A DNA stretch of 64,000 nucleotides from Senegalimassilia sp003474385 (GTDB lineage: Bacteria > Actinomycetota > Coriobacteriia > Coriobacteriales > Eggerthellaceae): NCBI RefSeq assembly GCF_003474385.1, contig NZ_QUCY01000006.1, positions 38,096 to 102,095 on the forward strand, in the 5' to 3' direction. Numbering within the stretch: position 1 is the first letter of the stretch; each line of letters begins with the position of its first letter. The notes below the pieces were generated by a model. The model was given only the letters and a program-made list of their open reading frames with translations. It made no database searches and was not told the DNA's origin. Positions 17,958 through 26,068 of the stretch are shown one piece after another. A program made the position numbers and the translations under genes.

Positions 17958-18272
17958 GCGCGAAAGGCAGCGCACAAGACGGTTGTGCTCCCCAAATTGT
18001 GCACGTTATTTGTTGACAGCAAAAGAATTTTGTGATTCGCACACTTCGTACGTCAACGTTTTTACGCGCGCGCTACCATTAGAGACAACACATCGGCGTC
18101 TTACGACGCCCCCGGCATGTTCTTTGCGCCGGGGGCGTCGTTTTTTCCGTCGCCTTTCTCTATTCGAATCCGCGAACGCATATGCGTTTGGCGAGCCTTA
18201 CGGACCGCCTTTGGCTTGTGCGCTCAACGGACGCAACGCGGCTGCGCCATGCCGCACAGATTGGAGTCGCTC
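17958..18272. other. regulatory region between Crp/Fnr gene and MFS-CBS gene
   Basis: 315 bases. Just after the regulator stop is the dyad GCACAA-GACGG-TTGTGC (17972-17988), with another TTGTGCAC at 17998-18005 and TTGTGATTCGCACAC from about 18029. TTGACA (18013-18018) has no good -10 at normal spacing; TACCAT at 18074-18079 is a possible -10. Then comes the attenuator-like leader (18095-18146), and about 125 bases to the MFS start. Confidence 0.5.
18095..18146 (+). promoter_or_regulatory. terminator with competing upstream hairpin (attenuator-like leader)
   Basis: A perfect 12-bp stem (18105-18116 with 18128-18139) followed by GTTTTTT is a strong intrinsic terminator. Directly before it, GGCGTC (18095-18100) can pair with GACGCC (18105-18110), the 5' arm of the terminator, through a TTAC loop. 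The two structures are mutually exclusive. It either ends the Crp/Fnr transcript or attenuates a transcript entering the MFS-CBS gene. Confidence 0.7.
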
Positions 18273-20180
18273 ATGGCTAACTGGGGTCTTACCCGAAAGC
18301 AGATCATCATGCTGATCGTGCTGGTGTTCGGCACCTTCGTCACCGTGTTGAACCAGACGGTCGTGGCGCCGGCATTGCCGTCGATCATGAGCGAGATGAG
18401 CGTCGACGCCGCCGTCGCGCAGTGGTTGACCACCGGATTTACGCTGGTCAACGCCATCATGGTGCCCATCACCGCGTTTCTGACAGACCGCTTCACCACG
18501 CGCCGGCTGTTCCTTGCGTCCATGGTCCTGTTCACCGCCGGCACAATGCTGGCGGCCTGGGGCCCGAACTTCCCCGTGTTGCTTGCCGGCCGCTTGATCC
18601 AAGCCGCCGGCGCCGGCATCCTCATGCCGCTCGTGATGACGGTGCTCATGTGGACGTTCCCCATTGACCGTCGCGGCACCGCCATGGGCGTGTTCGGCAT
18701 CGTCATCGCGTTCGCCCCCGCCGCCGGCCCCACCGTCGCCGGCATCATCATCGACCAGGCGAACTGGCACGTCATGTTCTGGATCATCGCCGTGCTGTGC
18801 GCAGCCGTCATCGTGTTCGCCGCCTTCGCGCTTGAACGCGGCGGCGAAACGAACAAGGATGTGAAGCTCGACGTGGTTTCGGTCGCCCTGTCCACGTTCG
18901 GGTTCGGCGGCCTGCTGTACGGCCTGTCCGCCATCGGCAGCTACGGCGTGACGGCCGATTCGGCGGGCGGCGTCATCATCGGCGTGATTGCGCTCGCGTT
19001 CTTCTTCCGCCGCCAGCTGCGCATGGAGCAGCCCATGCTGCAGGTGCGCGTGCTGACGAACCGCAAGTTCCTCATCGCCACCATCATCGTGATGCTCGTG
19101 CAAGGCGCGCTGCTTGCCGGCGGCATCCTCATCCCCATCTTGCTGCAGTCCTATATGGGATTCTCCGCCACCACATCGGGCCTTGTGCTGCTACCCGGCG
19201 CCATCGTCATGGGAGCCATGGGACCGGTCGCCGGCCGCTTGTTCGACAAGCACGGCCCGCGCGTGCTGGCCGTCATCGGCACCGGCGTGCTAGCGCTGAC
19301 CACCGCGACATTCATGTTCATGGGACCGGGTATGGGGCTTATCACCCTCACGGTCATCTACACGGTGCGCCTGTTCAGCCTATCGCTGGTGAACATGCCC
19401 ATCTCCACCTGGGGCATGAATGCGCTGCCCGACAAGCTGATGAACCACGGAACCTCCGTGCAGAACACGTTTCGCCAGGTGGCAGGCTCGCTGGGTACAG
19501 CCGTCATCGTGTCCGCGTCCACCGTTGCCACCAACATGGTTTCCGGTTCGACCGATGCCGTGACCGCCGGCGTGTTCGGCATCCATGCGGCGTTCGCCGT
19601 GGCCACGGCCCTGTGCGTGCTGGGCTTCGTGCTGACCGTAGCGCTCGTGCGCAACAAGCCCGGCGATGAGGCGGCCGCCGACGAAGACAACGCGCACCGT
19701 TCCCTCATCGAGCGGATCATGAAGCGCGACGTGTACACGCTGCCCGAGAACGCCACCGTGCTCGAAGCCATGCAGCTGCTGGTGAACAACCATATCAGCG
19801 CCGCGCCGCTGGTCGATGCCGCCGGCAAGCCGACCGGCTTCATCTCCGATGGCGACATCATGCGCTACCTGTCCAAGCGCGGCCAGATGATCATGGACCC
19901 CGTGGTGATGATCGTGCAAACCGTGGATGCGTACTCCGACCACAAGGACTACGCCCACAAGCTGGAGCACCTTATGGGCATGAAGGCCTCCGATATCGGT
20001 GCGAAGGGCATCATCGGCGTCAGCGTGCACGCCGACCTGCCCGAAGTCTGCCGCGTGCTCGGCGAGAACCACCTGAAGAAGGTGCCCGTGCTCGAAGACG
20101 GCGTGATCGTGGGCGTCATCAACCGAAGCGACATCACGCACTTCAGCATGGAGAAATATCTGGAGGAGCGCGGAGCGTAG
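18273..20180 (+). CDS. MFS (DHA2/EmrB-like) transporter fused to C-terminal CBS domain pair
   Basis: Predicted inner-membrane drug/proton antiporter-type protein with a cytosolic regulatory tail. The 635-residue protein has a 14-TM-like MFS domain (1-470): NQTVVAPALPSIMSEM, the motif A stretch LTDRFTTRRLF, and the motif C region GAGILMPLVMTVLMW. After KPGDEAAADEDN come two CBS motifs, MKRDVYTLPENATVLEAMQLL with GFISDGDIMRYL, and ASDIGAKGI...VPVLEDGVIVGVINRSDI (about 490-630). CBS pairs usually bind adenine nucleotides, so transport may respond to energy state. Start 18273 has GGAG 7 bases upstream; ATG 18249 is an alternative. It ends before a bidirectional terminator. Confidence 0.9.
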   Translation: MANWGLTRKQIIMLIVLVFGTFVTVLNQTVVAPALPSIMSEMSVDAAVAQWLTTGFTLVNAIMVPITAFLTDRFTTRRLFLASMVLFTAGTMLAAWGPNFPVLLAGRLIQAAGAGILMPLVMTVLMWTFPIDRRGTAMGVFGIVIAFAPAAGPTVAGIIIDQANWHVMFWIIAVLCAAVIVFAAFALERGGETNKDVKLDVVSVALSTFGFGGLLYGLSAIGSYGVTADSAGGVIIGVIALAFFFRRQLRMEQPMLQVRVLTNRKFLIATIIVMLVQGALLAGGILIPILLQSYMGFSATTSGLVLLPGAIVMGAMGPVAGRLFDKHGPRVLAVIGTGVLALTTATFMFMGPGMGLITLTVIYTVRLFSLSLVNMPISTWGMNALPDKLMNHGTSVQNTFRQVAGSLGTAVIVSASTVATNMVSGSTDAVTAGVFGIHAAFAVATALCVLGFVLTVALVRNKPGDEAAADEDNAHRSLIERIMKRDVYTLPENATVLEAMQLLVNNHISAAPLVDAAGKPTGFISDGDIMRYLSKRGQMIMDPVVMIVQTVDAYSDHKDYAHKLEHLMGMKASDIGAKGIIGVSVHADLPEVCRVLGENHLKKVPVLEDGVIVGVINRSDITHFSMEKYLEERGA

Positions 20181-20236
20181 ACCCCCCTGCTTTGAGACAC
20201 GAAACGGGAGACTCAACGCGAGCACCCCCCTGAACG

Positions 20237-20281
20237 TAAAAACTCCCGCAACCGCGCCATTTGCGGTTGCGGGAGTTTTTA
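20237..20281. terminator. bidirectional intrinsic terminator
   Basis: Stem TAAAAACTCCCGCAACCGC / GCGGTTGCGGGAGTTTTTA with a 7-base loop, A-rich on one side and T-rich on the other. It serves the MFS-CBS gene from the left and the dmsC' end of the second operon from the right. Confidence 0.92.
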
Positions 20282-20300
20282 CAGCCTGGGCTTATACGAC

Positions 20301-21218
20301 CTATACGGCAAGGCCGACCGTCAAGTGCATCATATAGAACGCGAAACGCATTACGAAGATGCCGGCGAATACCAGCAGACACGCTACAGCCATGCGAGCA
20401 AGCACACGCTTGGAGAACGCAAGCTCACCCCCGCCGTGCGCCACCGCTTCCCTCGACACAGCATGCATCGTGAAGGCGGCAAGCACGCAACCGGCAAAGC
20501 ACATCAACGCGAACGCCAGCAGCATCGCGTGGTAATACGGCACAAGGTCGGCTGCCGCGACCATCGAATTCGCAACACCGCTCAATAGCCTGCCCTGCAC
20601 GATATACACAACCATATTCGCCGCAAGCGCAATGAGGGGCACTGCCATCAGCAGCAAACCGAAACGCCCCACAAGCGCACGCCGTTGGGCGGCATACAAC
20701 GTGATCGCAGCCAGCAAAGGCCCTCCCACCAGGGCATTCAACCACAACGAAATCGGAACCGTAGGCAAGCTCCAAGTGACGATGGTGTCGACGGAATACG
20801 CAAGGGACACCATCGTCACGAACGCGACGCCCGTTGCCACAATCATCGTCAGCAGCAGCCGCTGCAGCCATACAAAGGGCTTGGCCGAAAACGAGTACAG
20901 CCAATACAGGCCGCTGCACGCCAACAACCCCACCGCGCTGACGACTTCGTTCGAAAGAGGGCTGGACCCGGCGTGCAAAAACACGTACAGCGCATTGGCC
21001 GGGTTTCCAAGATGCGTGGCCGACGCGACAAGCCCCACCATGGTAACCACAAGGGGGATGCACATGAACGTGCTGATGCGCGCCCGCATCGTCGATTCGA
21101 GCTTCGGAAGCAACAACACCGCCGCAACCAGAACAAGGGCGATAGCGCCCGAAGGGGCGAGCGTGGTGAACAGCACCAACGTCACCTCGCCTAACGCGGT
21201 ATCGAACCCGGAAATCAT
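20301..21218 (-). CDS. second DmsC-like membrane anchor of the second operon
   Basis: Hydrophobic 305-residue protein with about eight helices and the DmsC pattern: N-terminal VTLVLFTTLAPSGAIALVL, SATHLGNPANALYVFLHAGSSPLSNEVVS after helix 3, and C-terminal MRFAFYMMHLTVGL. The MISGFDTAL start at 21218 has GGGGGAG upstream. It lies 108 bases downstream of torD at the end of dmsA-dmsB-dmsC-torD-dmsC'. Having a second anchor besides dmsC at 22094-22951 is unusual; it may serve an orphan catalytic subunit elsewhere or be an alternative quinol anchor for this complex. Confidence 0.85.
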   Translation of the reverse strand: MISGFDTALGEVTLVLFTTLAPSGAIALVLVAAVLLLPKLESTMRARISTFMCIPLVVTMVGLVASATHLGNPANALYVFLHAGSSPLSNEVVSAVGLLACSGLYWLYSFSAKPFVWLQRLLLTMIVATGVAFVTMVSLAYSVDTIVTWSLPTVPISLWLNALVGGPLLAAITLYAAQRRALVGRFGLLLMAVPLIALAANMVVYIVQGRLLSGVANSMVAAADLVPYYHAMLLAFALMCFAGCVLAAFTMHAVSREAVAHGGGELAFSKRVLARMAVACLLVFAGIFVMRFAFYMMHLTVGLAV

Positions 21219-21326
21219 CAGCTCCCCCTCTTTGCAGCACTGCTCGATGCGAAACGCGCATAACACCTGCATGGTCCGGCGCATCAGCTTGCAGCGACGC
21301 GCCGGACCAAACGATTCCTTGGTATT

Positions 21327-21998
21327 TTAGCGATAGAAGCGAGGCGTGACGACCTCCAACCCCAACGCCTCCTGAACGCCGTCCAAGCTTGCACGCGTTA
21401 AGCGAGCCAGCCCTTCATAGAAAGGATGCTCGGCGGCATCGGCAAGCTCGTCCAGGAAATGCCCCACCCACGTCAGGAAGTGAAGGCTCAGGAACTCGCC
21501 CAGGTCGGCGGGCTGATTCTGCGCAAGCCACGCCATAAGGGCGAGCATAAGCCCGATATGGTCCTCCGGGGTTTTCTCGTCAGCGGCTCGCGCAACGCCA
21601 TGTTCGCGCATCCATGCGCGCAGCTCAAGGGTGGTCGCACCGAACACCACGCACTCGCGATCGGTGTATACCGAGCCCCACGGCGGCGCCGGCTTTGCGC
21701 CCGGGCCGATGAACAAGCGGCGATATTCCCACGTCAGATCATCGTCCGCGGCAAAGGCGCCGCTCTCTTCGGCAGCGCAGCTCGGCGCCAAGCCCTCGAC
21801 CATCATGGCCAAACAGCAAGCAGCCTCTTCCTTGCCGACGAACGGCCATTCCGCACCGGCGGCCTGCGCGTCAAGCGCGGCAACTGCCGCAAACTCGGCG
21901 CCGGCATCGCCCGTGCGCGGGTCCTGCAGGAAAAACGGGGCCAGCGTGTTCCCCAGAAACGCGACGCCCTCAAACGTCGCAGCATCAAGATCCGTCAT
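21327..21998 (-). CDS. TorD/DmsD-family molybdoenzyme chaperone
   Basis: Cytosolic all-helical chaperone that binds the Tat signal of the catalytic subunit and holds it for cofactor insertion before export. The 223-residue protein shows the family hallmarks EYRRLFIGPGAKPAPPWGSVY, close to the Y-x-x-L-F-x-G-P-x-x-x-x-P-P-x-x-S consensus, and PEDHIGLMLALMAWL, the E-P-D-H motif variant. It follows dmsC in the second operon, so the likely client is the DmsA-like protein at 23591-26068. The first dms operon has no chaperone of its own. Confidence 0.93.
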   Translation of the reverse strand: MTDLDAATFEGVAFLGNTLAPFFLQDPRTGDAGAEFAAVAALDAQAAGAEWPFVGKEEAACCLAMMVEGLAPSCAAEESGAFAADDDLTWEYRRLFIGPGAKPAPPWGSVYTDRECVVFGATTLELRAWMREHGVARAADEKTPEDHIGLMLALMAWLAQNQPADLGEFLSLHFLTWVGHFLDELADAAEHPFYEGLARLTRASLDGVQEALGLEVVTPRFYR

Positions 21999-22093
21999 GC
22001 GATCCTCTCCTTACCGCTTAAGGCAACCATCATACGGCAAGGGGCGCGCCGGCAAACCGGACACGCCCCGAAAAAAGCCTCGACCCTCAGAGA

Positions 22094-22951
22094 TTAGCCG
22101 ATATACAGGCCAACGCTCAACTGCACCGCATAGAACGCCAGGCGGGCGGCGAACACACCCACGATCGCCAGCACCGGAGCCGCAGCGGCAAGCGCCGTGG
22201 ACTTCGAGTTGCGCAGAGCCATGAAGGCGGCGACTGCGGCAACGACCATGCACACCACGCCGATCCACATGGGAGCGGAGGCAGCGGCGACCAGGTCCGC
22301 GCCATCGACCAGCGCATTGCCCATGCCGGACACGCTCATGACCTGCACCATCAAGCCGGCGACGCCAAGGACCAAGCCGATGATCAGCACCGCCAGCGCA
22401 GCCATCTTGAAGCCGCCCTTCGCAGCGTCCTCAAGCGCACCGGACAGCGCCAGCACGAGCACGCCCAGGGAAACTCCGCCCAGCAGGCTGAAGCCCAGCA
22501 CGGCAACGGGAACCATCGGGGTGTTCCAGGAAGCAATGGTCTCCATCATGTAGGCAGCGCCCGTGAAGCACGCGAACACAACAGCCATCACGGCCACCAC
22601 GGCGGCAAAGCCCTTGCGAGCGCCCTCGCCAAGCTTGCCGGCGAGCGCCACGATCCAGTACACGATAGCCAGCACGGCGAGCACGACGCCGGCGAGCAGC
22701 TCGTTGGACAGCGGGCTCGCGCCCAGACCGGCGAGCACGCCGAACGCATGCATGGGGCTAGCCAGGTGGAAGAACGCGCAGATGAAGCCTGCCACCAACA
22801 CGACGACCGGGATGGTGGTCATGCGGTCGATCTTCTTCAGCTGCTCATCGGAGAACTTCGTGGTGAAGAAAGCCACAGCCAGCGCGATGAACGCGCCCGC
22901 GCCGATAGGCGCCAGCGTGGTGAACAAAGCCAAAGGCAGCTCGGCCATCAT
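22094..22951 (-). CDS. dmsC: DmsC-type membrane anchor subunit, second operon
   Basis: Quinol-linked anchor of the second DMSO-reductase-like complex. The 285-residue protein has about eight helices with LALFTTLAPIGAGAFIALA at the N-terminus, FHLASPMHAFGVLAGLGASPLSNELLAG after helix 3, and ARLAFYAVQLSVGLYIG at the C-terminus, matching DmsC. Its start immediately follows dmsB (1 base), so the two are translationally coupled. torD follows after 95 bases; that gap has no minus-strand terminator. Confidence 0.92.
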   Translation of the reverse strand: MMAELPLALFTTLAPIGAGAFIALAVAFFTTKFSDEQLKKIDRMTTIPVVVLVAGFICAFFHLASPMHAFGVLAGLGASPLSNELLAGVVLAVLAIVYWIVALAGKLGEGARKGFAAVVAVMAVVFACFTGAAYMMETIASWNTPMVPVAVLGFSLLGGVSLGVLVLALSGALEDAAKGGFKMAALAVLIIGLVLGVAGLMVQVMSVSGMGNALVDGADLVAAASAPMWIGVVCMVVAAVAAFMALRNSKSTALAAAAPVLAIVGVFAARLAFYAVQLSVGLYIG

Positions 22952-22952
22952 G

Positions 22953-23576
22953 CTACATCACCTCCAGGGGATTAGCTACCAGACCGGCGACGTTTTTAGC
23001 GCGCGCGGCGGCAGGGCATTTTTTCACGACAATGTTCGGGTGGGTATAGCTCGCGTCGGGCAAAGGAGGCACGGAGTCGACACCGTCGTACTTCTTGCGA
23101 ATATCCTCGATAGGGCCGAAGTCGAGGGCACGAAGCGGGCAGGCGTCCACGCAGATGGGGTTCTTCCCCTCCGCCACGCGTTCCGCGCAGCCGTTGCATT
23201 TCACGCTGTGGCCCTTTTCGCGGTCGACCTTCGGAGCGTTATAGGGGCACGCCATGTGGCAGTAGCCGCAGCCGATGCACTTGTGCTCGTCGACCGAGAC
23301 CAGACCCGTGCTCGCATCCTTGTGCATCGCAGTGGTCGGGCACACCTTCACGCAAGCGGGGTCGTTGCAATGCTGGCAGCCAAGCGACACGTGGTAGACG
23401 AAGCAATCCTGCGTGTAGGTGCCGTCAGATTGCATCTGCCAGTCGCCGCCTTCGCAGTCGTACACATGTCGATATGCGAAATCGACGCCCAAATCCTTGT
23501 AATCCTTACAGGCTATCTCGCACGTGCGGCATCCGGTGCAGCGCGTGCTGTCGAAATAAAATCCGTACTGCGTCAT
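22953..23576 (-). CDS. dmsB: DmsB-type four-cluster ferredoxin subunit, second operon
   Basis: Fe-S electron-transfer subunit of 207 residues. Four Cys groups are visible: CTGCRTCEIACKD, CQHCNDPACVKVCP, CIGCGYCHMACP, and CNGCAERV with CVDACP. E. coli DmsB has the same arrangement. The ATG at 23576 is preferred because GGGGG lies 9 bases upstream; the ATG at 23582 is only 3 bases from it. It lies 14 bases after dmsA and 1 base before dmsC. Confidence 0.95.
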   Translation of the reverse strand: MTQYGFYFDSTRCTGCRTCEIACKDYKDLGVDFAYRHVYDCEGGDWQMQSDGTYTQDCFVYHVSLGCQHCNDPACVKVCPTTAMHKDASTGLVSVDEHKCIGCGYCHMACPYNAPKVDREKGHSVKCNGCAERVAEGKNPICVDACPLRALDFGPIEDIRKKYDGVDSVPPLPDASYTHPNIVVKKCPAAARAKNVAGLVANPLEVM

Positions 23577-23590
23577 TCTCATCTACCCCC

Positions 23591-26068
23591 TTACGCCTTC
23601 GAAACCTGGACAATCATCGAGTGAGCAGTTCCGTTGCCCTTCGCAAGGGGCGACGGTTTGTAGGCAGTCAACGTGTTCACGCATCCACCCGTGTCGATCT
23701 TGTCTCCGAACATGTCCGCCTTGTGCCACGCGCCTTGCGGGATGCCGACAGTGCCGGGGACGATGCGCGGGGTGACCTTCGCCTCGATGCGGATTTCGCC
23801 AACGGGGCTTTTAACAGCAAGCATGTCGCCGTCCATGATGTTGCGCGGCTCCGCATCGGCGGGATTGATCCACAGCTGCTGGCGCGCAACCTTCTCGAGC
23901 TCCTCGATGAAACCGAACGAGCTATGGGTGCGGCTCTTGTGGTGGAATCCCGAGCAGTAAAGCGGGAACTCGCTGGTCACGCTTCCGTAGCCATGGAAGC
24001 CTTCAGAAAAGACCGGAATCGGATTGATGACTTCATCCTCGGCGAGTTCCCAAGTATCGTTCAGGCCCGCAAGCGTTTCCGAGTAGATTTCGATCTTGCC
24101 TGACGGCGTCGCCAGGGGGTTCTCGTCCGGGTCGTCGCGGAAGCTCTTGAGGCCGATCGCCGGCTCGAGAGCGCGCTTGTAGACACCCTGCTCCTTGATC
24201 TGCTCCCAGCTCGGCATCTTGTCGTCGGCCTTCGCGCCCTTCTTGTACAGGTACTCGACCCAGTCGTCGTGCGTGCGGCCTTCGGTGAACTCCTCCTTGA
24301 GCCCGAAGCGGTCGGCGATATCGGCGCACACATCGTAGTTGCTGCGGCACTCTCCCGGCGGCTCTTGGGCCGGGGTTCCGACAACGACAGCGGTGTAATA
24401 CTCGGAGTAGCCCTGCGTCTGCAAGTTCATCTGCTCAGAACGCATCGCGTCGGGCAGAAGCAGATCGGCATACTTCGCGGAGTCGGTCATGACGGTATCC
24501 CACACCAAGATGAACTCGCACTTGCTCTCATCGGAGAGGATCTCATGGGTGTAGTTGATGTCGCCATGCTGGTTCGTCAGGCAGTTCCCCGCGTAGTTCC
24601 AGATGAATTTAAGGTCGCTGCCGAGTTTTTCAGCGCCCATAATTCCAGCGTTCTTCGCAGTCATCTTATGGCCATGATCGACCGCATTGACCCACTGGTA
24701 CACGGGGAGCGTTGTCTTGATCGGGTTCGTGAAGGGGATCTTGCCCACCAGGTATGTCGGGGGCTCCGCTTCGCGTTGGCCGGTGTTGGTGCCGGGCAGG
24801 CCGATTTTCCCGATTAGAATAGGAAGCATGCAGATGGCACGCGTGGTGTCCTCGCCGTTGGTATGGCGCTGAGATCCCCATCCCTGGCAGATGAACGGCG
24901 CTTTTGCCGAGGCAATCATGTCGGCAAGTTCGCGGATCTTGCTTGCCGGAATCTGGGTAATCGGCGCCGCCCATTCGGGAGTCTTCTCGATTTTGTCGTA
25001 GCCGGTCCCCATGATGTAGTCCTTGTAGGACTTGTTCTGACCCTTTGCGGACTCGGGCATCGTATCGTCATCGTAGCCGACGCAGTACTTGTCGAGGAAT
25101 TCCTTGTCGATCCTGTCGCCCTTGATCCACTCGTAAGCGATGGCCGAAACGAGAGCAGCGTCGGTGCCCGGGCGAATGGGGAGCCACTCGTCTGGATGAC
25201 CTGAGGAGGATTCGTTCAGACGGAAGTCGATGTTGACGATTTTCCCGCCGCGGCCGAGAACGGCTTCGCGCATGAGAGCATAATCCCAGACGGCGTTCGC
25301 GCCGCCCATGCGCGTCTCAGCAGGGCTGTTGCCGAACATGACCACAAGGTCGGAGTGCGCCTCGGCCTCGGAGAAGGAGCTTGCGTTCACATTGTCGTAC
25401 GGACTGAACTTGGTTGCCTTCTTCCCCAACGTTTTGTGGAGACCCGTCTTCGGATCGGCGATATTGCTCGCGCTACCGTACATATAGGGCATGACCGCTT
25501 GAAGCATATGGGTGGAGTAGTCGTAACCCTGGTTCACGTAGCCGCCGAGCAGGGAAAGGAGGCGCTGGATAGGCACGCGACCCGTCGCGCTGTACATTCC
25601 CGTTGCGTAGTTGATATAGATTGCCTCGTTGCCGTATTTGTCGATGGTCGTTTTCAGCTTCTCCACGATGATATCGATGGCCTCGTCCCAGCTGATTCGC
25701 TCGAACTTGCCCTCGCCGCGCTTGCCCACTCGCTTCATGGGATACATCAGGCGGTCGGGGCTGTTCAGCCAGCGTCGCATGGCGCGGCCCCTCAGGCAGG
25801 CGCGGGCCTGCAGGTCCGTACTCCCGAGGTTGTCGGTTTCCATGTACTGGATTTTGCCGTCTTTGGAGTGCCACTGGAAGATGCAGTTTCCACCGCAATT
25901 CACGTTGCACTGAGACCAGTGGATTTCGTCAGCAGCTTCTGCATGAGCTACTGGCGCGGAGCCCTTGAAAAGCGCACCACCCGCAGCACCACCGGAAACC
26001 GCCAATGCGCCCAACGCTCCACTCGTCTTAACGAACGTGCGGCGGTTCATGCTTGGCATAGTTTGCAT
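23591..26068 (-). CDS. dmsA: Tat-exported DmsA-like molybdopterin oxidoreductase, second operon
   Basis: Catalytic subunit, predicted terminal reductase for S- or N-oxides. The 825-residue protein has a Tat signal with Arg9-Arg10 (MNRRTFVK), the [4Fe-4S] motif with Cys54, Cys58, Cys62 and Cys91, and a bis-MGD core. By hand alignment to E. coli DmsA, the GYDYST segment (Ser185) corresponds to the DmsA Mo-ligand serine region, followed by AVMPYMYGS. The length and the torD-linked operon agree with a true DmsA-type enzyme, though DMSO itself is not proven as substrate. GGGGG precedes ATG 26068. It is divergent from a membrane LuxR regulator. Confidence 0.92.
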   Translation of the reverse strand: MQTMPSMNRRTFVKTSGALGALAVSGGAAGGALFKGSAPVAHAEAADEIHWSQCNVNCGGNCIFQWHSKDGKIQYMETDNLGSTDLQARACLRGRAMRRWLNSPDRLMYPMKRVGKRGEGKFERISWDEAIDIIVEKLKTTIDKYGNEAIYINYATGMYSATGRVPIQRLLSLLGGYVNQGYDYSTHMLQAVMPYMYGSASNIADPKTGLHKTLGKKATKFSPYDNVNASSFSEAEAHSDLVVMFGNSPAETRMGGANAVWDYALMREAVLGRGGKIVNIDFRLNESSSGHPDEWLPIRPGTDAALVSAIAYEWIKGDRIDKEFLDKYCVGYDDDTMPESAKGQNKSYKDYIMGTGYDKIEKTPEWAAPITQIPASKIRELADMIASAKAPFICQGWGSQRHTNGEDTTRAICMLPILIGKIGLPGTNTGQREAEPPTYLVGKIPFTNPIKTTLPVYQWVNAVDHGHKMTAKNAGIMGAEKLGSDLKFIWNYAGNCLTNQHGDINYTHEILSDESKCEFILVWDTVMTDSAKYADLLLPDAMRSEQMNLQTQGYSEYYTAVVVGTPAQEPPGECRSNYDVCADIADRFGLKEEFTEGRTHDDWVEYLYKKGAKADDKMPSWEQIKEQGVYKRALEPAIGLKSFRDDPDENPLATPSGKIEIYSETLAGLNDTWELAEDEVINPIPVFSEGFHGYGSVTSEFPLYCSGFHHKSRTHSSFGFIEELEKVARQQLWINPADAEPRNIMDGDMLAVKSPVGEIRIEAKVTPRIVPGTVGIPQGAWHKADMFGDKIDTGGCVNTLTAYKPSPLAKGNGTAHSMIVQVSKA

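Noticed and set aside
22020..22075. Terminator between dmsC and torD
   Set aside because: A GC hairpin exists, but its T-run lies on the wrong side for minus-strand transcription.
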